In this document: positions 1 to 5,093 of the stretch, one piece after another | Layout of the letters: every line of letters begins with the position of its first letter | Numbering within the stretch: the stretch's first letter is position 1 | Assembly: GCA_030630685.1 (NCBI GenBank) | Contig: DAOVMN010000168.1 | Coordinates: 1-5,668 of the forward strand | Length of the DNA: 5,668 nt | Source of the DNA: Thermoplasmata archaeon | Lineage (GTDB): Archaea > Thermoplasmatota > DAOVMN01 | Reading direction: 5' to 3' | Made by a program: the position numbers and the translations under genes | Notes under the pieces: model-generated | What the model saw: the letters and a program-made list of their open reading frames with translations, nothing else | What the model was told of the DNA's origin: nothing | Databases searched by the model: none

Positions 1-1
1 A

Positions 2-229
2 AAACGGAATGATGGATTGACCGATCAATCGGCGAATGAAAAATCAGAATTAGAGCCAATGAAGGCATCGGAAACCGATTTGATCGTTAAGGAATCCAGA
101 ATCGAGCCTCACCGACGCATGACAGGCCTATGCCCCACCTGCGGTACCGAGATTCATTATGTCCCACCAATAAAGAAATGGTATTGTCACGGGTGCAAGG
201 ATTTTGTGGAATCAAGAGAAAAAAAATGA
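2..229 (+). CDS. Zinc-ribbon protein, C-terminal part (5' end outside window)
   Basis: The reading frame is open from base 2 to the TGA at 227-229 with no upstream stop, so the gene probably begins left of the window. Possible internal starts are TTG at 17 and ATG at 59, neither with a convincing ribosome binding site. The visible part has a polar, acidic stretch followed by a zinc ribbon: counted from the TTG, C39-P-T-C42 and C57-H-G-C60, that is CX2C-X14-CX2C, with a KKWYCHGC second knuckle and a short basic tail. Archaeal proteins often carry such ribbons at the C-terminus after a domain of another kind, so the ribbon alone does not give a function. The gene ends 53 bases before the tRNA-Trp gene on the same strand. 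A complete small zinc-ribbon protein of about 55-70 residues is the alternative. I do not recognise the family. Confidence 0.6.
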   Translation, partial: KRNDGLTDQSANEKSELEPMKASETDLIVKESRIEPHRRMTGLCPTCGTEIHYVPPIKKWYCHGCKDFVESREKK

Positions 230-248
230 CCTTCTTGAGCCCACAATC

Positions 249-255
249 TATAAAT
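249..255 (+). promoter_or_regulatory. TATA box of the tRNA-Trp gene
   Basis: The heptamer TATAAAT is centred about 31 bases before the first tRNA nucleotide (283). Archaeal transcription starts about 25-28 bases after the TATA centre, which would give a leader of only a few bases for RNase P to remove. It lies in the gap between the zinc-ribbon gene and the tRNA. Confidence 0.6.
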
Positions 256-326
256 GCAAAAATGGATTCTTCCTGCCCTTACGGGAGCATGGGGTAACCA
301 GGCATCCTCACTGGCTCCAGTTTTAC

Positions 327-387
327 AGGGAAATGAGATCCAACTGGTTTGCTGACTTTGTGATGACAAACTGGAACGTCGATCCCT
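327..387 (+). ncRNA. Box C/D 2'-O-methylation guide RNA within the tRNA-Trp intron
   Basis: Terminal stem AGGG (327-330) with CCCT (384-387). Box C is degenerate (ATGAGAT, 333-339), D' is perfect (CTGA, 352-355), C' is perfect (GTGATGA, 360-366) and D is degenerate (TCGA, 379-382). Both guide spacers, 340-351 and 367-378, are exactly 12 nt, the symmetric archaeal layout. The D' guide 341-350 pairs over 10 bp with 409-418; the base five upstream of D' (G347) faces C412, tRNA position 39. The D guide 368-375 pairs over 8 bp with 316-323; the base five upstream of D (G374) faces C317, tRNA position 34. Both therefore obey the N+5 rule and predict Cm34 and Cm39. In Haloferax volcanii the tRNA-Trp intron guides methylation at the same two positions. 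It would bind L7Ae, Nop5 and fibrillarin. Both duplexes include intron bases next to the splice sites, so modification probably precedes splicing. Confidence 0.87.
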
Positions 388-391
388 CTTA

Positions 392-403
392 GGGCGTAAG
401 CCC
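392..403 (+). other. GNRA-capped hairpin in tRNA-Trp intron
   Basis: GGGC (392-395) and GCCC (400-403) close the tetraloop GUAA, a GNRA loop. The hairpin lies between the C/D guide element and the 3' splice site. It can be lengthened by CTT (388-390) with AAG (406-408), but AAG is also part of the strand expected to face the anticodon in the splice helix, so the two pairings compete. I infer a role in folding or in presenting the splice site; nothing in the sequence proves it. Confidence 0.6.
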
Positions 404-446
404 AGAAGAAACCAGTTGATCTGGGTTCGAATCCCAGTGCTCCCAC

Positions 447-2045
447 CTACTCCACTCCATCATAATCCTCATTTTCCCAAAACTCTGAATCAATGATGTG
501 CTTGATGATGATCTCGCTGCTCAGCTTCTCGGGCCACACAGCAAAATCGATGAGCCTCTCCTGCTTCAGCTTTTCGTATGATGCCCAATCGTGGACCCTT
601 GCAATGATGTGACAATCCTCGTTCGCCTCTTTGATATGCTTTGCACAGAGATACACTTCATGATCGTCGGGAATAGTTATCACTACAATCCTCGTATGCT
701 CAATATTTGCTTTTCTCAGTACATTGAGTTCGTCTCCACTCCCCAAAATCGCCTCGATGCCCTGACTTCTAAGGAGCCTGACCCGGGAGAGTTTTCTGTC
801 GATAACAATAAAATCCTTGGAATCCATATCGAGAAGGTAGGCTAACCTGGCCGAGGTCCGCCCATACCCTACGATGAGAATGTGGCCTTTCATACCATGT
901 TTCTTTCCTTCTGAACGAACGAGTGCATGAACAAAAAACGGGGTGGCGGTTGCCGTTATTATGGACATGAACACCACTGCGGTGAGCAGCTCGGAATCAA
1001 AGATACCATACTCGAAACCCACAGCAGCCGCAGCAAGGGTAGCACTGAGCTGGGGCCAGAGAGTAACACCTAACACAAGCCCCTCCCGCTTTGGTATTCT
1101 CTTTAATCGTGAGAAGATCAATGCCCCTATGATTTTACTCGTTATCAATGTACCGATGATTGCACCGATGAGGATAATACCAGCAGCACCACTGAACAAA
1201 AAGGAGATATCCAGGCTCATGCCCAGCACCACGAAGAATATTGGTATGAAGAAACCATAGCCAAATCCATGAAGCTTTTCATGGGTCTTTTCATTTGGGA
1301 TGTGGTGCCCCAGTATTGTGCCAACAAGGAACGCTATGATGATTCCGTGGAGTCCTATGATGTACCCGAGGGCTACACTGATTATCAGAACAGTGAGCAC
1401 AAACTTGAGATCCGTTTCTCTTGGCTTGAGAATCTTCCTGCCGAAGAACCAGCGAGAAAGTCTCGGTAGAAGATGAACTAGTAAAAGGATAAGAAGGAAT
1501 GCCTGTATGAGAAATAAGATGAATTTGAAGATATCTGAACCCCACTGGATAAGAAGCGCCAGGAGGAACAGACTCGACGCATCCATGATGATGATGGCAG
1601 GGATCAGGAAATCCGAGAATTTTTCTCTTAAATGGGCTGATGAGGCGACAATAGGAATAATCTCTCCAACCGATGAGGACATGAGGATTGTTCCCAAAAG
1701 GAAACATGTTATCAACTCATAGCCCCAGAAATTCCCTAACAGAAAACCGAAGAGGAAACATGTACCCGCGGAAATGATACTCAAATGAACTGGTTTTTTC
1801 CAGTCTATCTTTCCATATTCCCGGATTTCCAATCCTGCAATGAAAACGAGAAAAAGTATGCCGATGTCCCCTACGAACACAAGCGCATCATTGGCTTCGA
1901 AACCCAGACCATGAGGGCCCAGGACCATTCCCCCGATAATATAAAAAGGAACAATGATCATCTTCACTTCTTTAAGGAGTTCAGGAACGATCAGGGAGAT
2001 GGTCAAGATGATGGCGAATACAATAATTGGGTCAACATCGTACAT
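447..2045 (-). CDS. CPA2/Kef-type cation:proton antiporter with TrkA-N (RCK) domain
   Basis: This 532-residue membrane protein has the layout of the monovalent cation:proton antiporter-2 family. Residues 1-376 hold about 12 hydrophobic segments. Landmarks are GPHGLG (43-48), FIAGLE (68-73), a transport-core segment with Asp155 preceded by Met rather than Asp or Asn, and FFVVLGMSLD (270-279). After a basic linker (RSEGKKHGMKG) comes a cytoplasmic Rossmann RCK domain (about 387-500) starting GHILIVGYGRTSA. Its motif reads GxGxxS instead of GxGxxG, and acidic Asp416 at the end of beta-2 suits NAD(H) binding. No RCK-C domain follows. The probable role is K+ or Na+ efflux coupled to proton uptake, gated by nucleotide; ion specificity cannot be read from sequence. 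The ATG start lies 28 bases from a TATA box centre, which suggests a leaderless mRNA. The gene is divergent from alba, and its stop is one base from the tRNA-Trp 3' end. Confidence 0.9.
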   Translation of the reverse strand: MYDVDPIIVFAIILTISLIVPELLKEVKMIIVPFYIIGGMVLGPHGLGFEANDALVFVGDIGILFLVFIAGLEIREYGKIDWKKPVHLSIISAGTCFLFGFLLGNFWGYELITCFLLGTILMSSSVGEIIPIVASSAHLREKFSDFLIPAIIIMDASSLFLLALLIQWGSDIFKFILFLIQAFLLILLLVHLLPRLSRWFFGRKILKPRETDLKFVLTVLIISVALGYIIGLHGIIIAFLVGTILGHHIPNEKTHEKLHGFGYGFFIPIFFVVLGMSLDISFLFSGAAGIILIGAIIGTLITSKIIGALIFSRLKRIPKREGLVLGVTLWPQLSATLAAAAVGFEYGIFDSELLTAVVFMSIITATATPFFVHALVRSEGKKHGMKGHILIVGYGRTSARLAYLLDMDSKDFIVIDRKLSRVRLLRSQGIEAILGSGDELNVLRKANIEHTRIVVITIPDDHEVYLCAKHIKEANEDCHIIARVHDWASYEKLKQERLIDFAVWPEKLSSEIIIKHIIDSEFWENEDYDGVE

Positions 2046-2069
2046 GGCAATACCGTATTGTGGGCGTGG

Positions 2070-2076
2070 TATATAT
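2070..2076 (-). promoter_or_regulatory. TATA box of the antiporter gene
   Basis: The minus-strand sequence ATATATA is centred 28 bases before the antiporter ATG. Archaeal spacing places the transcription start at or within a few bases of the ATG, so the mRNA should be leaderless. This agrees with the absence of a GGAGG-like site before that start. Confidence 0.55.
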
Positions 2077-2118
2077 CATTTCCTAGATAACTTTGTGGAA
2101 GTAAACCACAGAGATGAA

Positions 2119-2170
2119 TTTTCCTTAAGTTGCAGGTCTCGGGGATTTTACAGATTCTCGTTAAGGAAAA
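2119..2170. repeat. 10-bp perfect inverted repeat in the alba/antiporter divergent promoter
   Basis: TTTTCCTTAA (2119-2128) and TTAAGGAAAA (2161-2170) are perfect reverse complements separated by 32 bases. Their centres are 42 bp apart, about four helical turns, so both arms face the same side of the DNA. The right arm ends one base before the alba TATA box, overlapping the BRE position. It could be a two-site operator; an RNA hairpin is unlikely because the repeat lies upstream of the predicted alba start. No known regulator is recognised. Confidence 0.55.
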
Positions 2171-2171
2171 C

Positions 2172-2179
2172 TATAAATA
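2172..2179 (+). promoter_or_regulatory. TATA box of alba
   Basis: The octamer TATAAATA is preceded by a purine-rich BRE-like AAGGAAAAC. Transcription would start near 2201-2205, leaving a 5' leader of about 32-36 nt that carries the ribosome binding site at 2224. This is one of the better promoter matches in the window. Confidence 0.7.
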
Positions 2180-2223
2180 AAATAATGCCTATACATTCCC
2201 CCCTTCAGAAACAATCAGCGAAC

Positions 2224-2229
2224 GGAGGT
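2224..2229 (+). promoter_or_regulatory. Shine-Dalgarno site of alba
   Basis: GGAGGT ends seven bases before the ATG at 2237 and is a near-perfect match to the archaeal anti-Shine-Dalgarno. It fixes the alba start and shows that this gene, unlike several neighbours, uses a leadered mRNA suited to high expression. Confidence 0.8.
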
Positions 2230-2236
2230 AATAACC

Positions 2237-2722
2237 ATGAGCGAGGACAACTCGGTATTCATCGGAAGGAAACCAGCAATGAACTACGTGCTTGCGGTGG
2301 TGACCCAGTTCAACAAGGGCAGCAACACCGTGATAGTCAAGGCCCGGGGTAAATCCATCAGCAGGGCCGTTGATGTTGTGGAGATCACGAGAAATAGGTT
2401 CATCAACAACCTCAAGATCGATGACATAACCATCGGCACAGAAAACCTGAAACTGGAGAATAAGAACGTGAATGTCTCTTTCATGGAGATCACCGTGTCG
2501 AAACAGGAAGAGGCACCTGTAACATCGCCTACGGAGCCACCCATAGAACCATCCGAAGCTCCAGCAGAGGCGCCTGAGCCACCCGTGGAACCACCCGAAG
2601 CTCTAACAGAAGCGCCTACGGAGCCACCCGTGGAACCACCCGAAGCTCCAGCAGAAGCGCCTGAGCCACCCGTGGAACCACCCGAAGCTCCGGCAGAAGC
2701 GCCTGAGCCGTCAATCGAGTAA
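2237..2722 (+). CDS. alba: Alba chromatin protein with acidic Pro/Glu/Ala repeat tail
   Basis: Residues 6-90 form a complete Alba domain: VFIGRKPAMNYVLAVV at the N-terminus, then IVKARGKSISRAVDVVEITRNRF, then the final strands ending near FMEITVSK. Alba dimers coat DNA and also bind RNA in archaeal nucleoids. The residue aligning with acetylatable Lys16 of Sulfolobus Alba (motif GKKP) is Arg11 here, while Lys12 keeps the second basic position. Typical Alba proteins are about 90-100 residues; this one has 161. The extra tail, 91-161, contains about 20 Glu and 25 Pro with Ala, Val, Thr, Ser, Leu and Ile, and no Lys, Arg or Asp. It is built from repeats around EPPVEPPEAPAEAP. It should be disordered or extended and strongly negative, and may modulate DNA binding, filament spreading or partner binding; this is inference. 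The gene has its own TATA box and strong ribosome binding site and is convergent with pdxT, 19 bases away. Confidence 0.93.
   Translation: MSEDNSVFIGRKPAMNYVLAVVTQFNKGSNTVIVKARGKSISRAVDVVEITRNRFINNLKIDDITIGTENLKLENKNVNVSFMEITVSKQEEAPVTSPTEPPIEPSEAPAEAPEPPVEPPEALTEAPTEPPVEPPEAPAEAPEPPVEPPEAPAEAPEPSIE
2531..2719 (+). repeat. Tandem 42/45-nt coding repeats in the alba tail
   Basis: Four units run 2531-2575 (45 nt), 2576-2617 (42 nt), 2618-2662 (45 nt) and 2663-2704 (42 nt), followed by a degenerate partial unit at 2705-2719. The 45-nt units carry an extra ACG (Thr) codon, giving an 87-nt higher-order period. Units 2, 3 and 4 differ from each other by only one to three bases over the shared 42, so synonymous sites are also conserved. 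This points to recent duplication or slippage, and copy number may vary between strains. Confidence 0.9.
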
Positions 2723-2741
2723 GCAAAATCTATAAATCGTG

Positions 2742-3335
2742 TCAGAGTTCCGAGAGAAAGAGCCTGTGCAGCCTGAAGTCCGGCGTGAGTTCGGGATGAA
2801 AGGTGAGGGCAAACCTTGATCCCTGTCTGGCCATTACGATATAATCATCTATCTTAGCCAGGGGTTTACAATCCCCCCAAACATCAATAATGGCCGGGGC
2901 ACGGATGAACACAGCCTCGTAGGGCTCCTCAAGTCCCACCACATCCAGCCGGGTTTGAAAGGACTCCCTTTGCCTGCCGAAGGCGTTGCGATCCACTTCC
3001 ATGTTCATGAGCCCAAGAAGTCGTGTTCCGGTCCTCTGAACCTCGCTACCACCCTTCCTGGCCAATAATATGCTTCCTGCACAGGTCCCCATGATCGGCA
3101 TACCCTCCTCTGCCCTATTTATAAGGGTATCGTGAAGGCCAAAGCTTGCCAGAAGCTTGGAGATCGATGTGCTCTCTCCTCCGGGGAGAATGACCCCATC
3201 TATCCTCTTTAGCTCATTCCGGGAGCGAACCTGCACGCCCTCTCCTTTAACACCCATCTCTCCGAAGGCCCGGTTCACTGCCTCGATATGCTCGGAGATA
3301 TCACCCTGTGCCGCGATGATTCCAGTGCGTTTCAT
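2742..3335 (-). CDS. pdxT: Pyridoxal 5'-phosphate synthase glutaminase subunit PdxT
   Basis: This 197-residue protein is full length for the family. It hydrolyses glutamine and channels ammonia to the synthase PdxS (not in this window), which builds pyridoxal 5'-phosphate from ribose 5-phosphate and glyceraldehyde 3-phosphate. It is a class I glutamine amidotransferase fold. Visible motifs are GIIAAQGDISEH at the N-terminus, PGGEST (51-56), GTCAGSILLA (83-92) with nucleophile Cys85, NAFGRQ (117-122), and FHPELT (179-184) holding the catalytic His180 and Glu182. All catalytic residues are present. The ATG at 3335 has no Shine-Dalgarno site. A TATA-like TTAAATT about 27 bases upstream suggests a leaderless mRNA made separately from the polymerase gene, whose stop lies 80 bases upstream. 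Its 3' end converges on alba. Confidence 0.95.
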   Translation of the reverse strand: MKRTGIIAAQGDISEHIEAVNRAFGEMGVKGEGVQVRSRNELKRIDGVILPGGESTSISKLLASFGLHDTLINRAEEGMPIMGTCAGSILLARKGGSEVQRTGTRLLGLMNMEVDRNAFGRQRESFQTRLDVVGLEEPYEAVFIRAPAIIDVWGDCKPLAKIDDYIVMARQGSRFALTFHPELTPDFRLHRLFLSEL

Positions 3336-3358
3336 CGGGCGATCGAGGATGGATTATC

Positions 3359-3365
3359 AATTTAA
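3359..3365 (-). promoter_or_regulatory. TATA-like element of pdxT
   Basis: The minus-strand sequence TTAAATT is centred about 27 bases before the pdxT ATG, in the 80-base gap after the DP1 stop. The spacing would put the transcript start at the ATG. The match is weaker than the alba and tRNA boxes. Confidence 0.4.
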
Positions 3366-3415
3366 GGTTTTGCCAAATTAATGGTGCATCTGATTGCTAT
3401 CCTCACCACAGAATG

Positions 3416-4996
3416 TCATCCCCTGAAATTTATCAAAGCTGGTCTCAGGGTATCCAACCGGACAATCGGAAGCTTTGCCGGGTCTGGGACAAAATCTCGC
3501 ATCTTCTGGTATGCGGTCTGAGCCATCCATGTCGAGGCATTGATAAACAGGATATTATGGAAACGGTCCATCTCACTGGTGTGCACGTGTCCTGTGACAA
3601 AAACATCCGGGACCTCATCAATGAGCAGGTAATCCTTGTGTTCGGGTGCGATTGGGGTTTTCCCACCATAGATGGGTGCCAGATGCCGCCGCCTCATCAT
3701 CTCCTTCATGGCACCGATGGGTGTTGTGTAGCTCAATCCAGGGAAGGCGGGAATCATGTCGTCCATGGAGCGTCCGTGGTACACCAGAAAGTTTACACCG
3801 TGGAGTTTAAGCCGGATGGGGTTCCCTGTGAACATCACACGCTCTTGATCAAAGAGCCTCTTGATCTCATCGGAGAGTGCGGGTTGGGGTTCAGCCATTC
3901 TTACCCCATCGTGATTCCCCGGGGCAATTATGACCTTGATGTGATCCGGAAGGGAGTTGAGATCCTCTGCCAGTGCCTCATATTGGAGGAAGATGTCTGT
4001 AATCTTTAGGTCATCGTCATGACCCGGGTAAATGCCGATCCCGTCCACCAGATCCCCTGGGAACACTAAGTATTTTATCCGGGAGGCCACCTCTCGTGTC
4101 TCGTAATGTCTTCCATTGAGAAAGTCGATTGCCTTTTTCCATTCCTTTTCGAGAAAGGTCTTGCTCCCGATGTGAAGGTCTGAAACAAGGGCAGCCGATA
4201 TCTCCTCCTCCGCTAAATTGGGGGAGTGCCTGAATGGCAGAGGTGGCCGGATAATGCTGTCAGGGTATATGGATGGGCCCCTACCAGCTCTTCCCTGCTT
4301 AACCCTACCCAGCACACCAATGACCTCATCATGGGTGATGGTGCCTACCTCCTTGAGAAGCCTGGAGTTGGATCCCTTGGAGATGTAAACGGAAATGGAA
4401 TCCTCCTCGTCCTCTATCTCCACGCTCAGCCCCTTGTCTGTTGATATCACCCTGGAGACGATGCCGATGACGGCAACCTTGCCGGATCTGCTTTTTGCCT
4501 TATAGATAGGAAGGGTGTGCATCATCTCGGGCCTGGTCTTGATGAGATCCCTCAGTCTGTTGAAACGGTCCGCAAAGTATCGTGAAAAATCTGATATCTT
4601 GCCCTCGCACAGCGAATGACCGGTGACATCACCCTCAACGACCACATCATCCTCATATTCCGAGGCAATGGGACGGTAGCGATCCACACCCCTAAGCGGG
4701 ATCATTGGTTTGGTCAGGGAGATTGCCTCACCACCCTCGCTTGCCGCCTCTAAAGAGGGGTTCCCCACACCCCCTATTATTGGAACCTCTTCCGATTTTT
4801 CTTCCTCTTCGAGCTCTTCGGGATGGGTACGGAGTGCCTCGGCGACATCCTCCTCTTCAAGGTAAAGAAGCTCACCCCTACCTGCCAGAATATCCTTCAC
4901 GATGACCAGGGGCTCATTGTTCGTGGAAAGGAGACGGATCGCTCCCGGGGAGGCCAGAATCCCCATCTCTGCAAGGCGGGCAATGAGGTCTTTCAT
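3416..4996 (-). CDS. polB: DNA polymerase II (family D) small subunit DP1, exonuclease
   Basis: This is the small subunit of the archaeal replicative polymerase PolD, giving 3'-5' proofreading in complex with the large subunit DP2 (not in this window). Counted from the ATG at 4996 (526 residues), about 1-60 is a helical N-terminal region and about 61-125 an acidic low-complexity linker (EELEEEEKSEE). About 165-250 is an OB fold, and 265-500 a calcineurin-like, Mre11-type phosphodiesterase. Metal and catalytic motifs are intact: SDLHIG (272-277), GDLVDG (314-319), GNHDG (360-364), YHGRS (406-410) and GHVHT (469-473). This matches active euryarchaeal DP1 rather than the inactivated eukaryotic B subunits. 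A GTG nine bases upstream at 5005 is in frame (529 residues). I prefer the ATG because a TATA-like box lies 29 bases before it but only 20 before the GTG. No intein is seen. The gene is followed by pdxT and preceded by the Nudix gene on the same strand. Confidence 0.95.
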   Translation of the reverse strand: MKDLIARLAEMGILASPGAIRLLSTNNEPLVIVKDILAGRGELLYLEEEDVAEALRTHPEELEEEEKSEEVPIIGGVGNPSLEAASEGGEAISLTKPMIPLRGVDRYRPIASEYEDDVVVEGDVTGHSLCEGKISDFSRYFADRFNRLRDLIKTRPEMMHTLPIYKAKSRSGKVAVIGIVSRVISTDKGLSVEIEDEEDSISVYISKGSNSRLLKEVGTITHDEVIGVLGRVKQGRAGRGPSIYPDSIIRPPLPFRHSPNLAEEEISAALVSDLHIGSKTFLEKEWKKAIDFLNGRHYETREVASRIKYLVFPGDLVDGIGIYPGHDDDLKITDIFLQYEALAEDLNSLPDHIKVIIAPGNHDGVRMAEPQPALSDEIKRLFDQERVMFTGNPIRLKLHGVNFLVYHGRSMDDMIPAFPGLSYTTPIGAMKEMMRRRHLAPIYGGKTPIAPEHKDYLLIDEVPDVFVTGHVHTSEMDRFHNILFINASTWMAQTAYQKMRDFVPDPAKLPIVRLDTLRPALINFRG

Positions 4997-5021
4997 TAGA
5001 GCCACGATTGTTATCCATCTA

Positions 5022-5028
5022 TTTTAAT
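5022..5028 (-). promoter_or_regulatory. TATA-like element of the PolD DP1 gene
   Basis: The minus-strand sequence ATTAAAA is centred 29 bases before the ATG at 4996, in the 88-97-base gap after the Nudix stop. The distance suits a leaderless transcript starting at that ATG, not at the in-frame GTG at 5005. There is no GGAGG-like site before either start. Confidence 0.4.
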
Positions 5029-5093
5029 CATTCTGGGTAGTGCTTACTCTTGGGCAAGGAGGTTCAAATTATTATCTCTAAAATCGAGAATCT

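Larger units (their letters stand above)
283..445 (+). tRNA. tRNA-Trp (anticodon CCA) with intron at 37/38
   Basis: Cloverleaf assembled by hand. Acceptor stem: GGGAGCA (283-289) with TGCTCCC (438-444), discriminator A445. U8 and G9 follow, then a D-arm at 292-308 with GG at positions 18-19. Anticodon stem: ACTGG (310-314) with CCAGT (412-416). Anticodon loop: CUCCAGA, with CCA at 317-319. T-stem: CTGGG (421-425) with CCCAG (433-437), around the loop TTCGAAT. Exon 1 is 283-320 and exon 2 is 411-445, giving a 73-nt mature tRNA; the 90-nt intron is 321-410. The 3' CCA is not encoded (the next bases are CCT). Bulge-helix-bulge check: 315-318 (CUCC) faces 405-408 (GAAG) with three of four pairs and a C-A mismatch, flanked by 3-nt bulges 319-321 and 409-411, so the splice motif looks relaxed. 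This is tRNA-Trp for UGG codons. It starts 53 bases after the zinc-ribbon gene and ends one base from the convergent antiporter gene. Confidence 0.93.

Noticed and set aside
204..392. 62-codon plus-strand open frame over the tRNA-Trp gene
   Set aside because: It covers the tRNA exon 1 and the C/D guide, whose base pairing fully explains the sequence.
1291..1707. 138-codon minus-strand open frame inside the antiporter gene
   Set aside because: It is the same strand read in another frame. Its His/Ser/Pro-rich composition is typical of a shadow of membrane-protein codons.
1954..2352. 132-codon plus-strand open frame spanning the divergent promoter and the alba start
   Set aside because: It overlaps the antiporter 5' end, both promoters and the alba start in another frame. 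It has no family resemblance.
2531..2719. Possible CRISPR-like or intergenic repeat array
   Set aside because: The units are direct, contiguous and in frame within alba, with no spacers. They are coding tandem repeats.
3336..3415. Possible terminator or riboswitch between the DP1 and pdxT genes
   Set aside because: No stem-loop followed by T residues and no recognisable aptamer is seen. The region is explained by the pdxT TATA-like element.
3413..4009. 198-codon open frame on the plus strand
   Set aside because: It is antisense to the 3' part of the PolD DP1 gene, which has all family motifs. The product is Cys/His-scattered with no recognisable fold, and no promoter or ribosome binding site precedes it.
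5049..5058. CTTG-GG-CAAG palindrome between the Nudix and DP1 genes
   Set aside because: It has only 4-bp arms with a 2-base centre, no following T-tract and no relation to the promoter. It is likely chance.
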